64,000 nt of DNA from Entoloma clypeatum (GCA_963565915.1 OY751485.1:2046001-2110000), one strand, 5' to 3'; counted from the first letter of the stretch, positions 35,582-48,521 are shown. Notes: generated from the letters alone by a model not told the origin. Made by a program: numbers and translations.

Positions 35582-38436
35582 ATGGTGGAGGCTCATCACC
35601 ATAGGCCAACCCTCAAGCAGGTACTTATCATCTACTGTACTCACTAGTCGTGCAAAGAGTTGACGACAAAGGCAGGCCAATAAAAAGTTCAAATCAAAAC
35701 ATGCAACGAAGTCCTCACTGAAAGAGGCCGCAAAAGGTCAATCTTCGATGTAGATTATTCAATCTACATCGCTTTCTGATACATTGATTTTAGGTCGTGT
35801 ACCCCGTGCATCTCCCAAGACCATTCCATCCAAAGCCTCAGCACATTTGAGGGTCAATAGACGAAACAACGCAAAGCAGATACAAGCCAACAAACGCGAT
35901 GCCCTCGTTTCCGCGACGCGTGTTTTTAGCGGGGTGGACGGAGCCCCTCGCGTCGTTGCTGTCATACCTCTTTCGGGGGACATAAATCCACAGGCAATCG
36001 TGGCATCACTCTCTGCAAGTTTAGACCTGTCCGCAGATGGTTGCCCTCCGGCGGGGTTGTGGAAGATGAGGTATGTATTGTCCACACTTCTTCCTCAAAT
36101 TCTGCGCAGGTTAAAATGCCCTTTCTTCAAGGGCAGAGAGATTCAAGACTTCGCTTCAGTTTATCAACGTGTCATACAGAGATTTCTATGCTGCTCTTGA
36201 TGCCTGCAAAGTTGCCGACTATGTAATCTTTGGCCTTTCCACTACTGTCGAAGTTGATCCTTGGGGAGATACACTGCTGCGAACGCTACAGGCACAAGGC
36301 CTTGGTGATGTCGTAACCGTTGCTGCTCCGAACGATAAGTTGGACGTCAAGGCACGAGTTGGAATCCTCAAATCCCTTCTGTCTTTTGTCCAGTACTTCG
36401 TTCCAAGTCAAACGAGGATCTTTGATCTTCGTGCTGGCTCAGATTGCTTGAGCGCTCTACGGGCTCTGTCGGAGGGTAAGCCCACCGACCCGCGATGGCG
36501 GGAAGGACGATCCTGGATCCTCGCTGAGAAGACAGAATGGAATGATAGAACGCTGAAAGTGACTGGTGTCGTAAGAGGCGTGTCTCTGTCCCCAAACCGA
36601 TTGGTACACCTACCCAATTTCGGAGACTTCCAGATTGCGAAAGTATGTTTTTATTCACTCATACTTTGCTGTCATAGTTGACTCGACATCTAGATATTGT
36701 CTGCGCCGCTGCCACGACATGGCAAACCTGGGCAACCGACGGGTATGGAAATTGAGTCCGCCGTCCTGGCGGAACCCGATGCAGAGGAAGCCGATTCCCT
36801 TGTGTCGAGCAATGATCCGGACGATCTCGCTAATGAGCAGACTTGGCCGACAGAGGAGGAGATGAACGGCGGAGGTAGCCTCGAGGAATCAACTTTGCCT
36901 GATGCCGGCAATGGAACAACCCCCAAAACTGTGAGACGGATACCAAAAGGGATGAGCGCATATCAGGCCTCATGGATTATCGACGAGGACGAGGATGATG
37001 ACGTTCAGGAATCGGGACCAAGAGAGCATAGGGGTGAGATGGAAACGGAAATGGAAGAGATGGCTCAGGAGGAAATGGAGGAAATGCAAGATATGCCCAT
37101 CGATGAGGACATGGAGACGGACAGCCGCCGAGTGACATTCCAGGATCTAGACAACGAAGAAGAGGAGAGGCAGTGAGTGAATCTTCCGTTTGCTGAGCTG
37201 AGCTCAAGATCTCTCGGAAAGATTGAACTCATGGAGGAACCGCGAACGCGAAGAAGAAAACGATCTTACGTTCCCGGACGAGCTTGACACACCCAAGAAT
37301 ATTCCCGCTCGTGTCCGTTTTCAACGGTACAGAGGCATGCGATCGTTCCGGACAAGCCCATGGGATCCATTCGAAAACTTGCCTCGGGATTATGCTCGAA
37401 TATTCCAATTCGAAGACTTCGGCCGCACAGAACGTAGTGTTCGCCGGAGAGCGGAACAAGAGCTGGGTATAGTCCAGGTAGGACTTTTTGCTGTTGCATG
37501 CGTAATGCTAATCAACACACATAGCCTGGAACCCGGGTCACAGTCTATCTAAAAGATGTGCCTCAAGAAACTGCAAATAATGGTCCGATTGCTATATTTG
37601 CTTTGCTACAGCATGAACACAAGATCTCTGTCCTAAACTTCACAGTACAAAGAAACACTGAGTACGATGGGTCTGTTCGTTCAAAGGTTCGTTTGTCGTT
37701 GGCGGCATCCCACCCACGGAGCATACTCATAGAAGCTCCTGCAGGACCCATTGATTATATGCGTAGGGCCTCGCCGTATGAAAGTGAACCCCATCTACAG
37801 CCAGCACACTCGAGGGGGTGGCAAGGGTCCGAACAATGTGCACAAGTTCGAACGTTTCCTTCGACACGGCTTGACCAGTGTTGCCACAACGTACGGGCCA
37901 ATAATATTTGGAAAGCCGCCCTGCATATTTCTCCGTGAAACCTCGGATGTTCAAGGTCAATCTTTCTTCACGACCATCATAACGACGATTTGCTGAGTTC
38001 CCCCTTCCAGCCCCCGACCTTGTTGCGACGGGCACTTTCCTTAATCCCGACACTACTCGTGTCATCGCCAAGCGAATCATCCTAACTGGTCACCCCTTCA
38101 AGGTACACAAGAAAACCGCGACAATTCGTTACATGTTTTTCAATTCTGGTATGCCATTTGACATGCCAGATTTTTACCTGCTGAACATCTTTCGCCACAG
38201 ACGATGTCCAGTACTTCAAACCAATACAACTTAACACTAAACATGGGAGGATGGGCCATATCCGTGAGTCCCTCGGGACTCATGGATATTTCAAAGCCTA
38301 TTTCGACGGACCGATCACTCAGATGGATACGGTGTGCATGTCATTGTATAAACGTGTTTTCCCAAAATGGGCGACCTTGTGGACGGAAGGTGAGGTTGGG
38401 AGCTTAGAGCAATTGGATGACGCCATGGAGGAGTGA
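35582..38436 (+). CDS. TSR1: Ribosome biogenesis protein TSR1 (40S maturation)
   Basis: About 790 aa in roughly ten exons. Tsr1 is an inactive relative of the GTPase Bms1 that caps late pre-40S particles. The basic N-terminus ([18 protein letters not shown]) is followed by a GTPase-like fold ([31 protein letters not shown]), the Bms1/Tsr1 middle domain ([32 protein letters not shown]), a long acidic insert (about 36950-37170), and the conserved C-terminus ([74 protein letters not shown]). The intron at about 36071-36140 must use a CTTCAAG acceptor, beyond a nearer AG, because of an in-frame TAA. Initiation at 35582 (MVEAHHHRP) fits the family. Confidence 0.94.
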
Positions 38437-39235
38437 TATGGAGATGGAGACACCACATTTGACGCAATTTTTTGGGTGATGGAATGCTCCAGCTGTTATT
38501 GAACAAACTGTATTTGCGACTGCAGTTTTTATTGAGATCTCGGTGAAAACTATTCTAACAAAGCATCCTTCCTTCCGGTGCCTTCCCTGTTTCTAGGCAT
38601 TCCACTGCGTGTGGTTTGATAAGAGAAATCAATCCACTGGACAAGCCTAAGGAGTCCCTGCCAGTAATGCTTGGGCCTACTTGTGAACGGCCATCTTTTC
38701 GAGTTACCTGGTCAAGTTGCTGGCGACCTGTCCTCAGAAAAATATTACTTCGTCAATGCAAGTTATTGAGGCGGGGGCGAACAGGATATAAAGCCAACAC
38801 CACGCTCTCTTACTGCTCTTTGTCTTTGGAAAGTGTTGTTTTGGTCATCCTTTTTTCTGGAAATGATTCTTATTAAAATTAGTCTGCGTCGGTAAGAATG
38901 CGTACGACGTTCAGGTATTACAAAACTGCTGTGGTTGTGTAGCTTCATGGTGGCAAGTTTGTCTGTTGCAGCCTGGTTCATATTAGAACGCGTAACGGAA
39001 ATTTGCATCCGAGTATGAGCGGCGAGCGCTTGGGAATAGCGTTGTAGCTCTGTATAAGTAGAATATGCCATGGTGTATAGGGGAGACGGGGGAAATGCTC
39101 AGGGTTTTAAAGCGCATGAAGTATAATATATGACGTCGCGTGGCGCCAACCTGAGCCCCACCAAAGAAGCAAGACGGCGGAACACGCACCTAAACAGAAT
39201 GCCCCGATCTTGCAAGTGTGGAACAGTTAATAATA
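38437..39235. other. Convergent intergenic region TSR1 / CLC exchanger
   Basis: Nearly 800 bp between two stop codons. It should contain both 3' UTRs. No coding signal, repeat or RNA gene is visible. Confidence 0.5.
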
Positions 39236-42200
39236 TTATCGTCCAAGTATCGTACGAGTCCACAACAAAAGTCTATGTAGTACACCAGATCCCCACTTCC
39301 ATACTTCCTCTAGTAAACCGTCCAGCCCACCTCGGTCGTCCCATGAAGGCTCATGCGCAGGAGTCGTGGCAATGAACCGGAGCACGTCTTTTACTGTGAC
39401 CAACCCTGTCAAGACTCCCCGTGCTTCAACCAGGATCACTCTTGGCCTGCCAAGATAGCATTAAGAATAGAAAAAAGGTTCCGTGGAAGGTGGAGCTCAC
39501 CCCAGCCTTTTGAACAACTGCATGACAATCTCCAATGGGAGCTCTGGAGACGCTATCATTGGTGTCTAAAAGTATAACGTCAGAATGCGAGATGAAAGAA
39601 TCAGTATTGGCTCGCATACAGGATTTACCCAAGGCCAGAAGCGCAGGCCCTCAGACCATGCTGATTCAAAAAAGGGGGTCGCTGCCGCCTCTTCCTCAAT
39701 ACCAAAAGAAGGGACGTCATTATCATTTGATTCGTGATCATGAGGCGCAAAAATGCATCGGGTATCATCAGAGATGTTCCTCGTCTTCCGCGCTCGATCT
39801 GACAATTCTTCAATCGTCTCATCCAGGTAAAAGAGTTGAGTACATTACCAAGAACATATCGTAATTCGGTTCGGCCGATATAGCCAACGATGGTTCGTAC
39901 TTCGTTGGAAGAAACAATGGGGAATCCTTTTACCTCAGTGGAGACTAGTAGGGTTTCTTGATTCTGACGTTAAGTCATGCTTTATCCAGAGGGAGAGATA
40001 GTACCAATGTCTTCCACCGTCATCCCAGATTCTGTGAGGGTCTTGAGTTCTGTCCGCATTACAGAAGAGACTGCAAAGGGTCAACATCAGCTTGGCATGA
40101 CAGCAAATCTCCGCCTGTAGATACCGGAAACATTGAAAGCATGGTCCTCTTTCTCCAGATAGGGGTATCCGTTGAAGCGGATGGTTTCATCCGCAATGCC
40201 GTTTGTACCAAGGAAATCTCCAACAGCTTTGGTCACCAACAATACGATCTTGTGTCCTTCGGATGTTAGGCGATGACGATTGTAGGAGCAGAAAACTTGC
40301 CATGGTCGGTAGAATATAGTTCAAGGCACCGGTGAGCTCAAACATAATGACAACCACAGTTACAGTTATCCTCATGACGCCGCTGAAGCTCAAGAGGTCA
40401 GCACAATCAACGATCGGAATGCTATACGAACCTCAAAGATGCCGCCGCCCCCAGAAAAGCATATGTTCCTGGTGTTATACATGGTACATCCGGCTTACAC
40501 ACAGCGAAAATTCCAGATTTAGGATACGCGCTATACCAGAATATCAGTCGAATTTGGGGATATCGGTGTCGCAAAATTTCCATACGTATACACCGCTTTG
40601 ACAAACATTCCGACCATGCGACCAAACGTGGCACCGACAGCCATGGAAGGAACGAAAATACCCGCTGGAACTTTACAACCATACGTGATGACGACCAGAC
40701 CCATGCGAATAACTGTTGCAAGGATGAGTGAATTAGCGATTCGCCACTGAGCTGGTGATCTGTACAACAAAGGGATCTTTGCACACAGTCATAAGAGATG
40801 GAACTAGAAATTGAGGCGTACTGGCAAAGGTTGTCGATATTTCCTTCGCATTCTCGAAAGAGCATAGCCATGCTGGACGTCATGTCTATGCGCAGGAATC
40901 TATTGAAATACCCGATCATCGCTGTCATTGTGGCAAGAATCACTGCTTCCGCGACGCCATGATCTGCCAAATACTTCTTGCGGAATGCTGCGACTTGGAG
41001 ATTGAACTTGATAACAAACGCGCCATATAAGCCCTAAGCGAAGGGTTTGAGATAGGTCTTGAAATGCATTGACAGAGATATAGCACCAACCCCAAATATC
41101 CCTAAAATCACAAAGAAGATAATCTCGAAAAAATGCCAGTCTCGGTCGTAAGTAACTTGGAAAAGCACAAGTTTTCCTGTACGGAAAGGGTTCATAGCCT
41201 GAACACAATCAAGTAATGACCAATAATCAAGGAAGATAAACACACAGAGAGTGTGATTGTCGCCATAAGAGCGCAGAAAAAGCTCTTCCACATGGCCTTG
41301 GTGCTATAACCATGACTCATCTCCTATGAAGCGGTCAGAAAAAAAAATCATCACCGCGTGCCAGACGGTCGCTTGCCTCGATAGCAAACAAAACACCTCC
41401 GATAGGGGAACCGAAAGCGACTGCTACCCCCGCCGCACTAGCCGCCGTGATGATTTCGCGCATTTTCCCTTAAGGCCATCATCAAGATAATACGCTATAC
41501 ATGCGACAATTCTCCCACCTTGACTGCGTGAAAAATTCTTGAAAAGCCCAGCGACGAGATTTCCAACACAGCAAGCAACATGCACAGAAGGTCCCTCTTT
41601 GCCGACCGACAGTCCAGAAGCTATCACCAATGGCTATATGGACTGAGAATTTGAGATACCTTTCCTTGACTTGAAGGTAAACTCACCAGTGTGATGCTTT
41701 TGATACAGAGTGTGGCGAAACCGAGGAAGCCCTGCATCACGAAACCAGCGAGAATGCACTTGATCTCGGAGATGCCAGAACCCGCAGCATATTTTGCCAG
41801 GGATCGAACAAGATGTGCAGCGACAAAAGAAAACAGACTCTAGAGAGATTTGCCGCATCAGTTCCGGTTTTTTTCGCGCGACAAAAGGGCAAAAAGCACG
41901 CACAGCGAATATCACAAAAACAAACCAACGGCCCAACATGATGCTGCTCCACGGGCGCCAAGAATCGCACCCGTCCACCTCCTCTCCTTCAATCTCCCAA
42001 CAACAGAACTGCTGGTTCAGCCACCACCCATCTGAGCAGTACCCAAACTTGATGTCGGACAACCACTCTGACACGATGGAGATAACGGCGGCGTTAACTC
42101 CTATGCAGACACCTGGTTTAAACATGGTACATTAGCAGGTTACAAGGCAAATGGACAGCTTGCCAAAACTCACCGACAATGCTCACAACAATCCAGCTTT

Positions 42201-42514
42201 GTCCAATGTCCATAGCTCTCCTAAGTTTATACCACGAGGACGACCATGACAACTCTTTGCCATGCAACGGAGCATAGGAATTGGCTGTTCGTATTCGTCG
42301 ATTTCTCTCGAGGATAGAATCTTGGATCCAGTCTGTTGAAAGTCGTATTGATCATAGCTCAAGGTGAATGAATCGCTCAGGCACGAATACCTATGGTCGT
42401 GAAGTCCTCGTACCGGCTGCCCCGACGCGTTCAGGCAAATATGGTCAGCGCCTTGTGATTGTCTACGCACCGTATCTGCTCAAGTTCTTCGTCGTCTAAC
42501 CCTCCAGGATGCAT
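39236..42514 (-). CDS. GEF1: CLC-type chloride channel/exchanger, GEF1-like
   Basis: A multi-exon gene (well over ten exons) for a protein of roughly 780 aa. It resembles yeast Gef1, a Cl-/H+ exchanger of Golgi, endosome and vacuole membranes. Landmarks in order: [22 protein letters not shown] motif [29 protein letters not shown] with the gating Glu, [20 protein letters not shown] with a second Glu typical of exchangers, the pore segment [33 protein letters not shown], and C-terminal CBS domains ([48 protein letters not shown]). Ser in place of Pro in GSGIP also occurs in fungal Gef1, as I recall it. Intron 41324-41376 starts with GC. The start at 42514 is the only in-frame ATG before an upstream stop; an additional 5' exon is possible. 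Confidence 0.92.
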
Positions 42515-42789
42515 CCGTTCAGGAAAAGTGACATGCGCGGTGCGACCCTGATGTCTGCCTTGGGAGTATCATAGTCCATGCCACGTGGTAAATTGATCTG
42601 ACTGAAATCAAAAACAAATCCTAGAAGTGCAACAGAATGTAACAAGAAATGAACCGATCTACACATATTTAAGTAGCATGTGTGCTCAGGGTACGGGTAT
42701 CAACAGTTCCACGTCCACGGAGAGATTCAAAAAGAACACTACCCTTCCAAGCACATTTTGTGAAGGTAAGCGGTAGGTCAAGCGCAAAA

Positions 42790-44518
42790 TCAGTACCCAG
42801 TTCCCTGGGAAGCAAGTCGGTGCTCCAAGTTGCTGAAACGAATACCTAATGAGTTTTAGAAGTTTAGTATCAAATGGTTTTCCGTACCGTAATGCTTCTT
42901 CTTTCGCAAGGAGTTGCTGCCTCCTTTCGTTGATCTCGCGTTGCATCCTGATCTCTGCCTCGCGCAACTTTTGGAGGACATCAAAATGAAAAATTTCAAA
43001 GGTCATTTAACAACACCTACATTCTCCTCATTTCGACGGAGTTGCTCCTCTTTCAGTCGAACACTTTGGTTTGCTAGATCTTCAGGTAAGACCTGGGATT
43101 GACTGCATACGAGTGAGTGCCCTAAATTTCCGACTTCACGGGGATGTACGGACCGGTTATCCAAAACACTGCGAGAAAGCTTCTCAGTTCGGTATGTTTC
43201 GTACAATACGTCTTCCGTCAGCGCCTTGAGGTCATGGAGATGCGAACTAAACACAATCAAGCTTTAAAAAAATAATGACTAAGAAATTCTAGAATGGCAA
43301 CTCACCCGAGAATGGCGCCCCGAAGCCTAGTAAAGTCTGAGTGTTTGGGGTTATCTACTTCGGCTATACCCCAGGGATAAACTCTAGCGCGAACGAGGGC
43401 CCCATCGACCTCGACTTCCTCTTCTGAGCCAATGACGGCAAACGGCAGCATACCCTGAAAGAGTTGCGACCATGCTATGAGAAAGTTTATGATGCAAGAA
43501 GAGAGAAAAGGCGCACGCGTAATTCGACATTGTCTTGTACAGTCTCCTCGTCATCTTCTTCAATGTCATAGGGGAAGTTGTAAATGGGGATCTGGTAATG
43601 TTCAATGTCCTCCATGACCTGCCGAGGTTCCGAGGTCAGCATCACGGTATGCGACGTAAGAGAAGCTATTAGACCGCTCACCCGTTTTTTGAATGCTTTG
43701 AGTTCCCTCGGTGATAATGAGTCTGCCCGTCCGACAACGGGGATAACGTTGACTCGGGGAGAAAGGCGTCTCATAAGCTCAATGTCCAACTCTCTCAGAC
43801 TGGATGATATGCAGTGCGTCAGTCATTTAACCTACGTGTGCACAAGATAAAGGGACATACGCATGGCCGGTAGGAGGGATAAAGTACAAGACGGTGTGTA
43901 CCCTGTTGTCTTTGAATCGGGGGTTACGTTTAATGCGCGACTGCTCGGCCAAGATATCGTCGTATTGACGTTCGAGATAATTAAGTATCTCTTGAAAGCT
44001 ATATATATAAAAAAGAAGCTCAGTATGACTACAATGCACACGTAAAGGAAAAAAAAAATGAAAAAGGAGGGGCAGGGGGTTCAGATGCGTACGTGTGCTC
44101 GTTGTTGATATTGTTACCAAAACCTGGGGTATCGACGATGGTCAAGGAAATGCGAACACCTTCCTCCTCGAGTTCTGTGGGAAAAGGCAGGGGATACTTG
44201 GTCAGAGACACAGATAGAGACATGCGCAATATGACTGGCTACATACCGACGTTGACTGGCTTTATGTTGATGGGCTCTTCCTCGTTCGCCGTTTCAGGAC
44301 TGTCGATGACTTTGTGGGATAGGACTTCCGCGTCGCACAGAGTGTTCACAAATGTCGTGCGTCCTGTTCCCGAAGCACCTAGGGTTCATTCCGCCAAAAG
44401 CGAGGTTGAAAATGAGAAATCCCGCGAACAAAATGCGACGCGAACACTTACCGACGACCATAAGGGTGAACTGGATACCCTTGATCTTGCTCCCCCTTCG
44501 TCGTCCTGCGGTTGGCAT
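42790..44518 (-). CDS. CDC11: Septin, CDC11/AspA type
   Basis: A GTP-binding cytoskeletal protein of about 390 aa that polymerises at bud necks, septa and hyphal tips. The N-terminus RRRGSKIKGIQFTLMVVG leads into a G1 loop ASGTGRTTFVNTLC in which the usual P-loop Lys is Arg, a trait I associate with the Cdc11 group. G3 is VDTPGFGNNINNEH, G4-like NVIPVVGRADSLSPRE, then HYQIPIYNFPYDIEEDDEE and the septin unique element (RARVYPWGIAEVDNPKHSDF, LYETYRTEKLSRSV). The C-terminus forms a coiled coil (REAEIRMQREINERRQQLLA). Exon 1 is 44452-44518; the last exon ends LEHRLASLGTGY. Divergent from the SDR gene. Confidence 0.94.
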
Positions 44519-44876
44519 GATGGTGTCTAGGTGGTAAAGAATGTGGTGCTGTGTTAACGCGGGGTGAGCTTTTGAGGATATACACAGGGTTCTAGAAAGA
44601 TATCGCGAAGGTGGTTCAAGGCTTCGGAGATTGAGGATGGTGATTGCTATCGGCGTTAGATCCTAACTTTGCCAAACTTCCAATGATCACCCAATTCATT
44701 GCTTTGCACTCGTCCGCAGAGATGACGGTACCTGCAGCTACGGACGGTAGACAGAGGCCCTCGGTAGACAGCCATAGGGGCGCACATAGGGTACAACTCA
44801 TGACCAATGTCCACTCAATGTCCACCGCAAACCACTCCTTGCCGCTTCACTCCTTTCCTCCCACCTCCCCCTTCCA
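44519..44876. promoter_or_regulatory. Divergent promoter region septin / SDR
   Basis: 358 bp between start codons. Pyrimidine-rich just upstream of the SDR ATG (44845-44875), as in many fungal core promoters. No recognisable operator. Confidence 0.45.
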
Positions 44877-46262
44877 ATGACTGCTATTCCCGACGACAAG
44901 CTCTTCGAACACGCTAGTCAGCTCAAAGATAAAGTTGTCATCATTACCGGTGCCGCCAATGGAATTGGAAAAGAAACTGCCACGCGCTTTGCGTCGTATG
45001 GGTAAGTGTCCAAGACGATTTTGCCTTTCGGGTTCAAATGTGGACCGTATCTGCAGTGCGAAAGTTGTCATCGGCGACCTGGATGTAACTGGTGCCCAGG
45101 ACGCCGTCAGTGCTATCAAAAGCTCCGGAGGGTACGTATTCCTATCATCTTGTCCTTGAAGGCGACTTCATTCTACCCAGGGATGCCGTATCATCAAAAT
45201 GCAATGTCACTGTATGGGAAGACCAGGTTGCCTTGTTCGATTTGGCCATGTCCCACTATGGTTCTGTAGACATCGTTGTATGATATTCCCTTGCATTCTG
45301 GAGTTCATTCCCTTGATATTACCACCCCGTAGGTCCCAAATGCAGGCGTAGCGGAAGTTGGCACGTTCGACACTGTCTCGTTCCGTGATGGAAAGCCAGT
45401 CAAGCCCAACACGAGGACCATTGAGATCAATCTGATTGGTTCCCTCTACAGTAGGCTCTCATTTCGTTCTTCCAGCCAATAATGAAGACCTACTGCGATG
45501 CACAGCAACTCACCTGGCATTGCATTATATACCCCTCAATCGGGTTCCTGGCGCACTCAAGGCCTTGGTTCTTATTGGTTCTATGGGTGCGCTTCATGAC
45601 AATTCAAGTCCAAGGCCCTTTTAATTTTCTTGCTAGCATCATGGTCGGGCATCCCCGGAGCCCCACTATACACCTCCTCAAAACATGGGGTGCTCGGCCT
45701 CTTGCGCTCTCTTTATCCCCTCTTTAACCACCAAGAGATTCGGATAGCCTGCATTCACCCATTTTTCGCCGGTCGGTCTTCCACGAGGACCGACGTCTCT
45801 CCGTTACTGACTGCAGATGAGTAGACACAGGGATTATCCCTACCCCAGCCAGGCTCTTCCTCGCCGGTATTCCGCTCACCAACGTACCCCGCATCGCAGG
45901 TGCCATCGTCTACGCGGCTACCAATCCTGATCCGGAGACGAACGGCTGCGCATGGCTGTTAACAGACGACGGGCCGGTGTTCATGGTGCCCAGGGAAGAG
46001 TTTAAGCTCGGCGTGTACAAGATGATTGACGAACGGGCGAATGCGCTATTGAAGTATGTCGTCTTGGTTCCTTTCAGCACTCATGTTTAACTCCTGGGTT
46101 GGCAGAGGAGTGACCGGCATTGCGTACTATACGCGTCTTGCGCGAGATTTAACCCGTGTTCTCGGGAAACCTCTGTTCATCGCTAGTCTTGGAGTCGGTG
46201 CAGCGAAAATAACGTGGGACTACAGGGAGTCAATATCGGGATATCTGTCGAATGTGTTGTAG
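44877..46262 (+). CDS. Short-chain dehydrogenase/reductase with C-terminal membrane-like tail
   Basis: Seven or eight exons; exon 1 is 44877-45001. Classical SDR signatures are complete: TGAANGIG nucleotide loop, acidic GDLDV after strand 2 (suggests NAD), PNAGV, catalytic Ser in LIGSM, and YTSSK. The resemblance is closest to 15-hydroxyprostaglandin-dehydrogenase-like fungal SDRs, where substrate is unknown. Beyond the usual ~260 residues the protein continues about 60 residues (GVTGIAYYTRLARDLTRVLG, then PLFIASLGVGAAKITWDY), a moderately hydrophobic segment that might associate with a membrane. The last intron joins LK to GVTG in frame, so the tail is not a read-through artefact. Convergent with the GTPase gene, with 141 bp between stops. 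Confidence 0.88.
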
Positions 46263-46403
46263 GGCAGGAAAATTTTGTCTGCCCACTCCTTACTGTATCA
46301 TATTGCCGTGCTACAAAATAGGACGCTGGATATGTCGGGGCGTATTCGACGGAGCACCATGGTATTCATGTATTTATTCCTTTCTGCGCTTCTCTGTGGG
46401 GAG

Positions 46404-47345
46404 TTAAGTCTTGTGGAGGGACAGAAAAAGGGCCACGGACCTTCTGCTGTTCTGGACCCGTATAAAGAGCCAGTCAACGGCTGCCCTCACTCCGGTGCTG
46501 GAGATATCAATCAACAGGAAGACCTTGAAACCATTGAAGGTTATACACACCCTTCCAGAGCAGACACGCCCATGACATCCAGACTCGCAATGCGTTCCCT
46601 CCTCTCAGCAACCATGTTCTCAATCTCATTAATTCTGTCCCTGCGCGCACTCTCCAGCTTGCTTTGGTGCCAATCCTCATACTCGTGCCTTATATCCTCG
46701 ACCGAGAGGCTGAGCGGGGAATCCTGCTTGTTCGCCAGAAGCAGCAGCGGGACGCCGAGGATCTGAGGCGCCGAGAGGACGGCGTCTAGGGTACTTGCCG
46801 ATGACGATTAGTTTTCTTGGGGGCCGTGGGGTGAAAGAGGACGTACCAAAGACCTCCCAGCCTTCGCCAAGCCTCTCGCGGTCTTCGGCGTCGATGACGA
46901 AGACGATGGCGTGGCAGTCGTCGTAGTACTTTGACCATATGTTGCGGATGCCACGTTGGCCGCCGAGGTCCCAGAATTGGAGGATGGTGGATGGGAGGGT
47001 GATCGTTCCGGCTGGGAATATTTGAATACAAGTGGTGAGGAGGATGGAACGGGAGAGACCGTACTGTTCTGTCCGACGGTAGGGGCGATCTTGTCAGGAG
47101 ACAGACCCGGCTTGTCGTTGTAGAGCGTCTTGATATTTTCCAGGAGGGTCTGGAAGGAGTCAGATTCAGAGTCGTCGAGCCGCCGCTGCGATGATACATA
47201 CGGTCTTGCCGGCACCGTCCAAACCTATGATAATGACTGAGAATTCATCCTTCCTGTATTGCCGTGAGCGGTAGCTGATGGTTGAGAGTGGGTATTCGAC
47301 ATGCCTTGTGAGATGCTCATGCAGACCCTTGAGGAGATGATACAT
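46404..47345 (-). CDS. ARL3: Arf-like GTPase, ARL3/ARFRP1 type
   Basis: A small GTPase of the trans-Golgi that recruits Arl1 and its tethers. It begins MYHLLKGLHEHLTR, matching the ARFRP1 start; yeast Arl3 relies on N-terminal acetylation rather than myristoylation, consistent with no Gly at position 2. Motifs: G1 IIIGLDGAGKT, switch I area KIAPTVGQNTGTI, G3 FWDLGGQRGIRNIWSKYYDD, VVFVIDAEDRERL, G4 LLLLANKQD, G5-like GVSALEGTGVRAAVDWLF. Between G4 and G5 there is a charged insert (LESARRDRINEIENMVAERE) not usual in short Arls. Introns interrupt right after the P-loop Thr and in GQN|TGT. The start codon lies 35 bp from the divergent VMA16 start. Confidence 0.92.
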
Positions 47346-47380
47346 GTCGACAAATAAGCGTCCCTTTCCTCTCGACCTCG
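47346..47380. promoter_or_regulatory. Minimal 35-bp divergent spacer ARL3 / VMA16
   Basis: Only 35 bp separate the two ATGs. Both starts fit their families (MYHLL for ARL3, [17 protein letters not shown] for the V-ATPase subunit). The spacer is mostly pyrimidine on the VMA16 strand. Transcription of each gene must start inside or very near the other gene's first exon, or leaders are extremely short. Confidence 0.6.
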
Positions 47381-48373
47381 ATGGGATACTACTACACGTC
47401 CTACTACACCTATGGCCTCCCCACCTTTCTCATCATACTCATCGCTCTCTACCTCCTCTTCACTGGTGACCATCCCTTTTTTCTCTCACACCCGCCCCCC
47501 ATCTCATCCCGCTCCACACACAGGCTCTGGAGAGGCATTCAACGTTGGCCGCTTCCTCGAAGAGTCGAGCCCGTATGCATGGGCTTCGACCGGCATCGGT
47601 CTCTGCATCGGCCTCAGCGTGCTAGGTGCCGCATGGTGCGTTCGTTTCGTAACAGAGCGTCCACCTTCATAACTAAACCTCCAGGGGAATCTTCGTCACC
47701 GGAGCTTCCATACTCGGAGGAGGCGTCAGAACTCCTCGTATCACCACCAAAAACTTGATCAGGTCCGTCTTTGTTTCTTCCTTCCTGTTGCTTGTTCATT
47801 GAACCGTTTCGCAGCATCATCTTCTGCGAAGTCGTCGCTATTTACGGAGTCGTACGCGTTCTGGCTATTCACAAATAAATTCTCTCACCCCGTCCCTACA
47901 GATCATCGGCATCGTCTATTCCGCAAGGCTCAACGTAGTACCCGACCATCTCCTGTACACACGCGAAAACCATTTCATTGGTGCATCAACTCCATCTAGC
48001 CATCCTCTTGCATCAACACTGACTAGGCACCAGGCTACGCCCTCTTCTGGGGCGGTCTCACAGTCGGCGCATGCAACTTCCTCTGCGGCGTCTCCGTCGG
48101 TATCACCGGCTCGACCGCCGCACTCGCAGATGCCGCAGACCCCAACCTCTTTGTCAAGATTCTCATTGTAGAGGTCTTTGGGAGTATCCTGGGTCTCTTT
48201 GGCTTGATCGGTTCGTGAAAAGATATTTCCATTTCACATATCATTGACCTTTCTTCCACCTTGCAGTGGGTCTGCTCATGGTCAGCGCCGCGGGAGATTT
48301 TAAAGCCGCCCCAGCGGCATCTATCCTAGCTTCAAATGCAACGAAAGCCATCATATCACCTTTGGTACATTAA
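47381..48373 (+). CDS. VMA16: V-type ATPase proteolipid subunit c''
   Basis: A membrane-rotor subunit of the vacuolar proton pump, roughly 205 aa in about seven exons (first 47381-47465, second from 47524). The N-terminal helix ([14 protein letters not shown]) is followed by [20 protein letters not shown], diagnostic for c''. Then come [40 protein letters not shown] with the essential Glu in IIFCEVV, and the last helices [20 protein letters not shown] and [20 protein letters not shown], ending AIISPLVH. Length and order agree with family members. It is convergent with the CUE gene, with 148 bp between stops. Confidence 0.95.
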
Positions 48374-48521
48374 CACCGATTCATGCAATCTTATCTGCCC
48401 AAGCAGGATTGTCATCGAGACGCGGACTCATTCTACCCTGCCATTGGAGAATAGAGAAGGATGAATTATACAAACAAGAACTCAAGTCCATATAAGTACA
48501 GAGCAACTGGAGATAGATACA

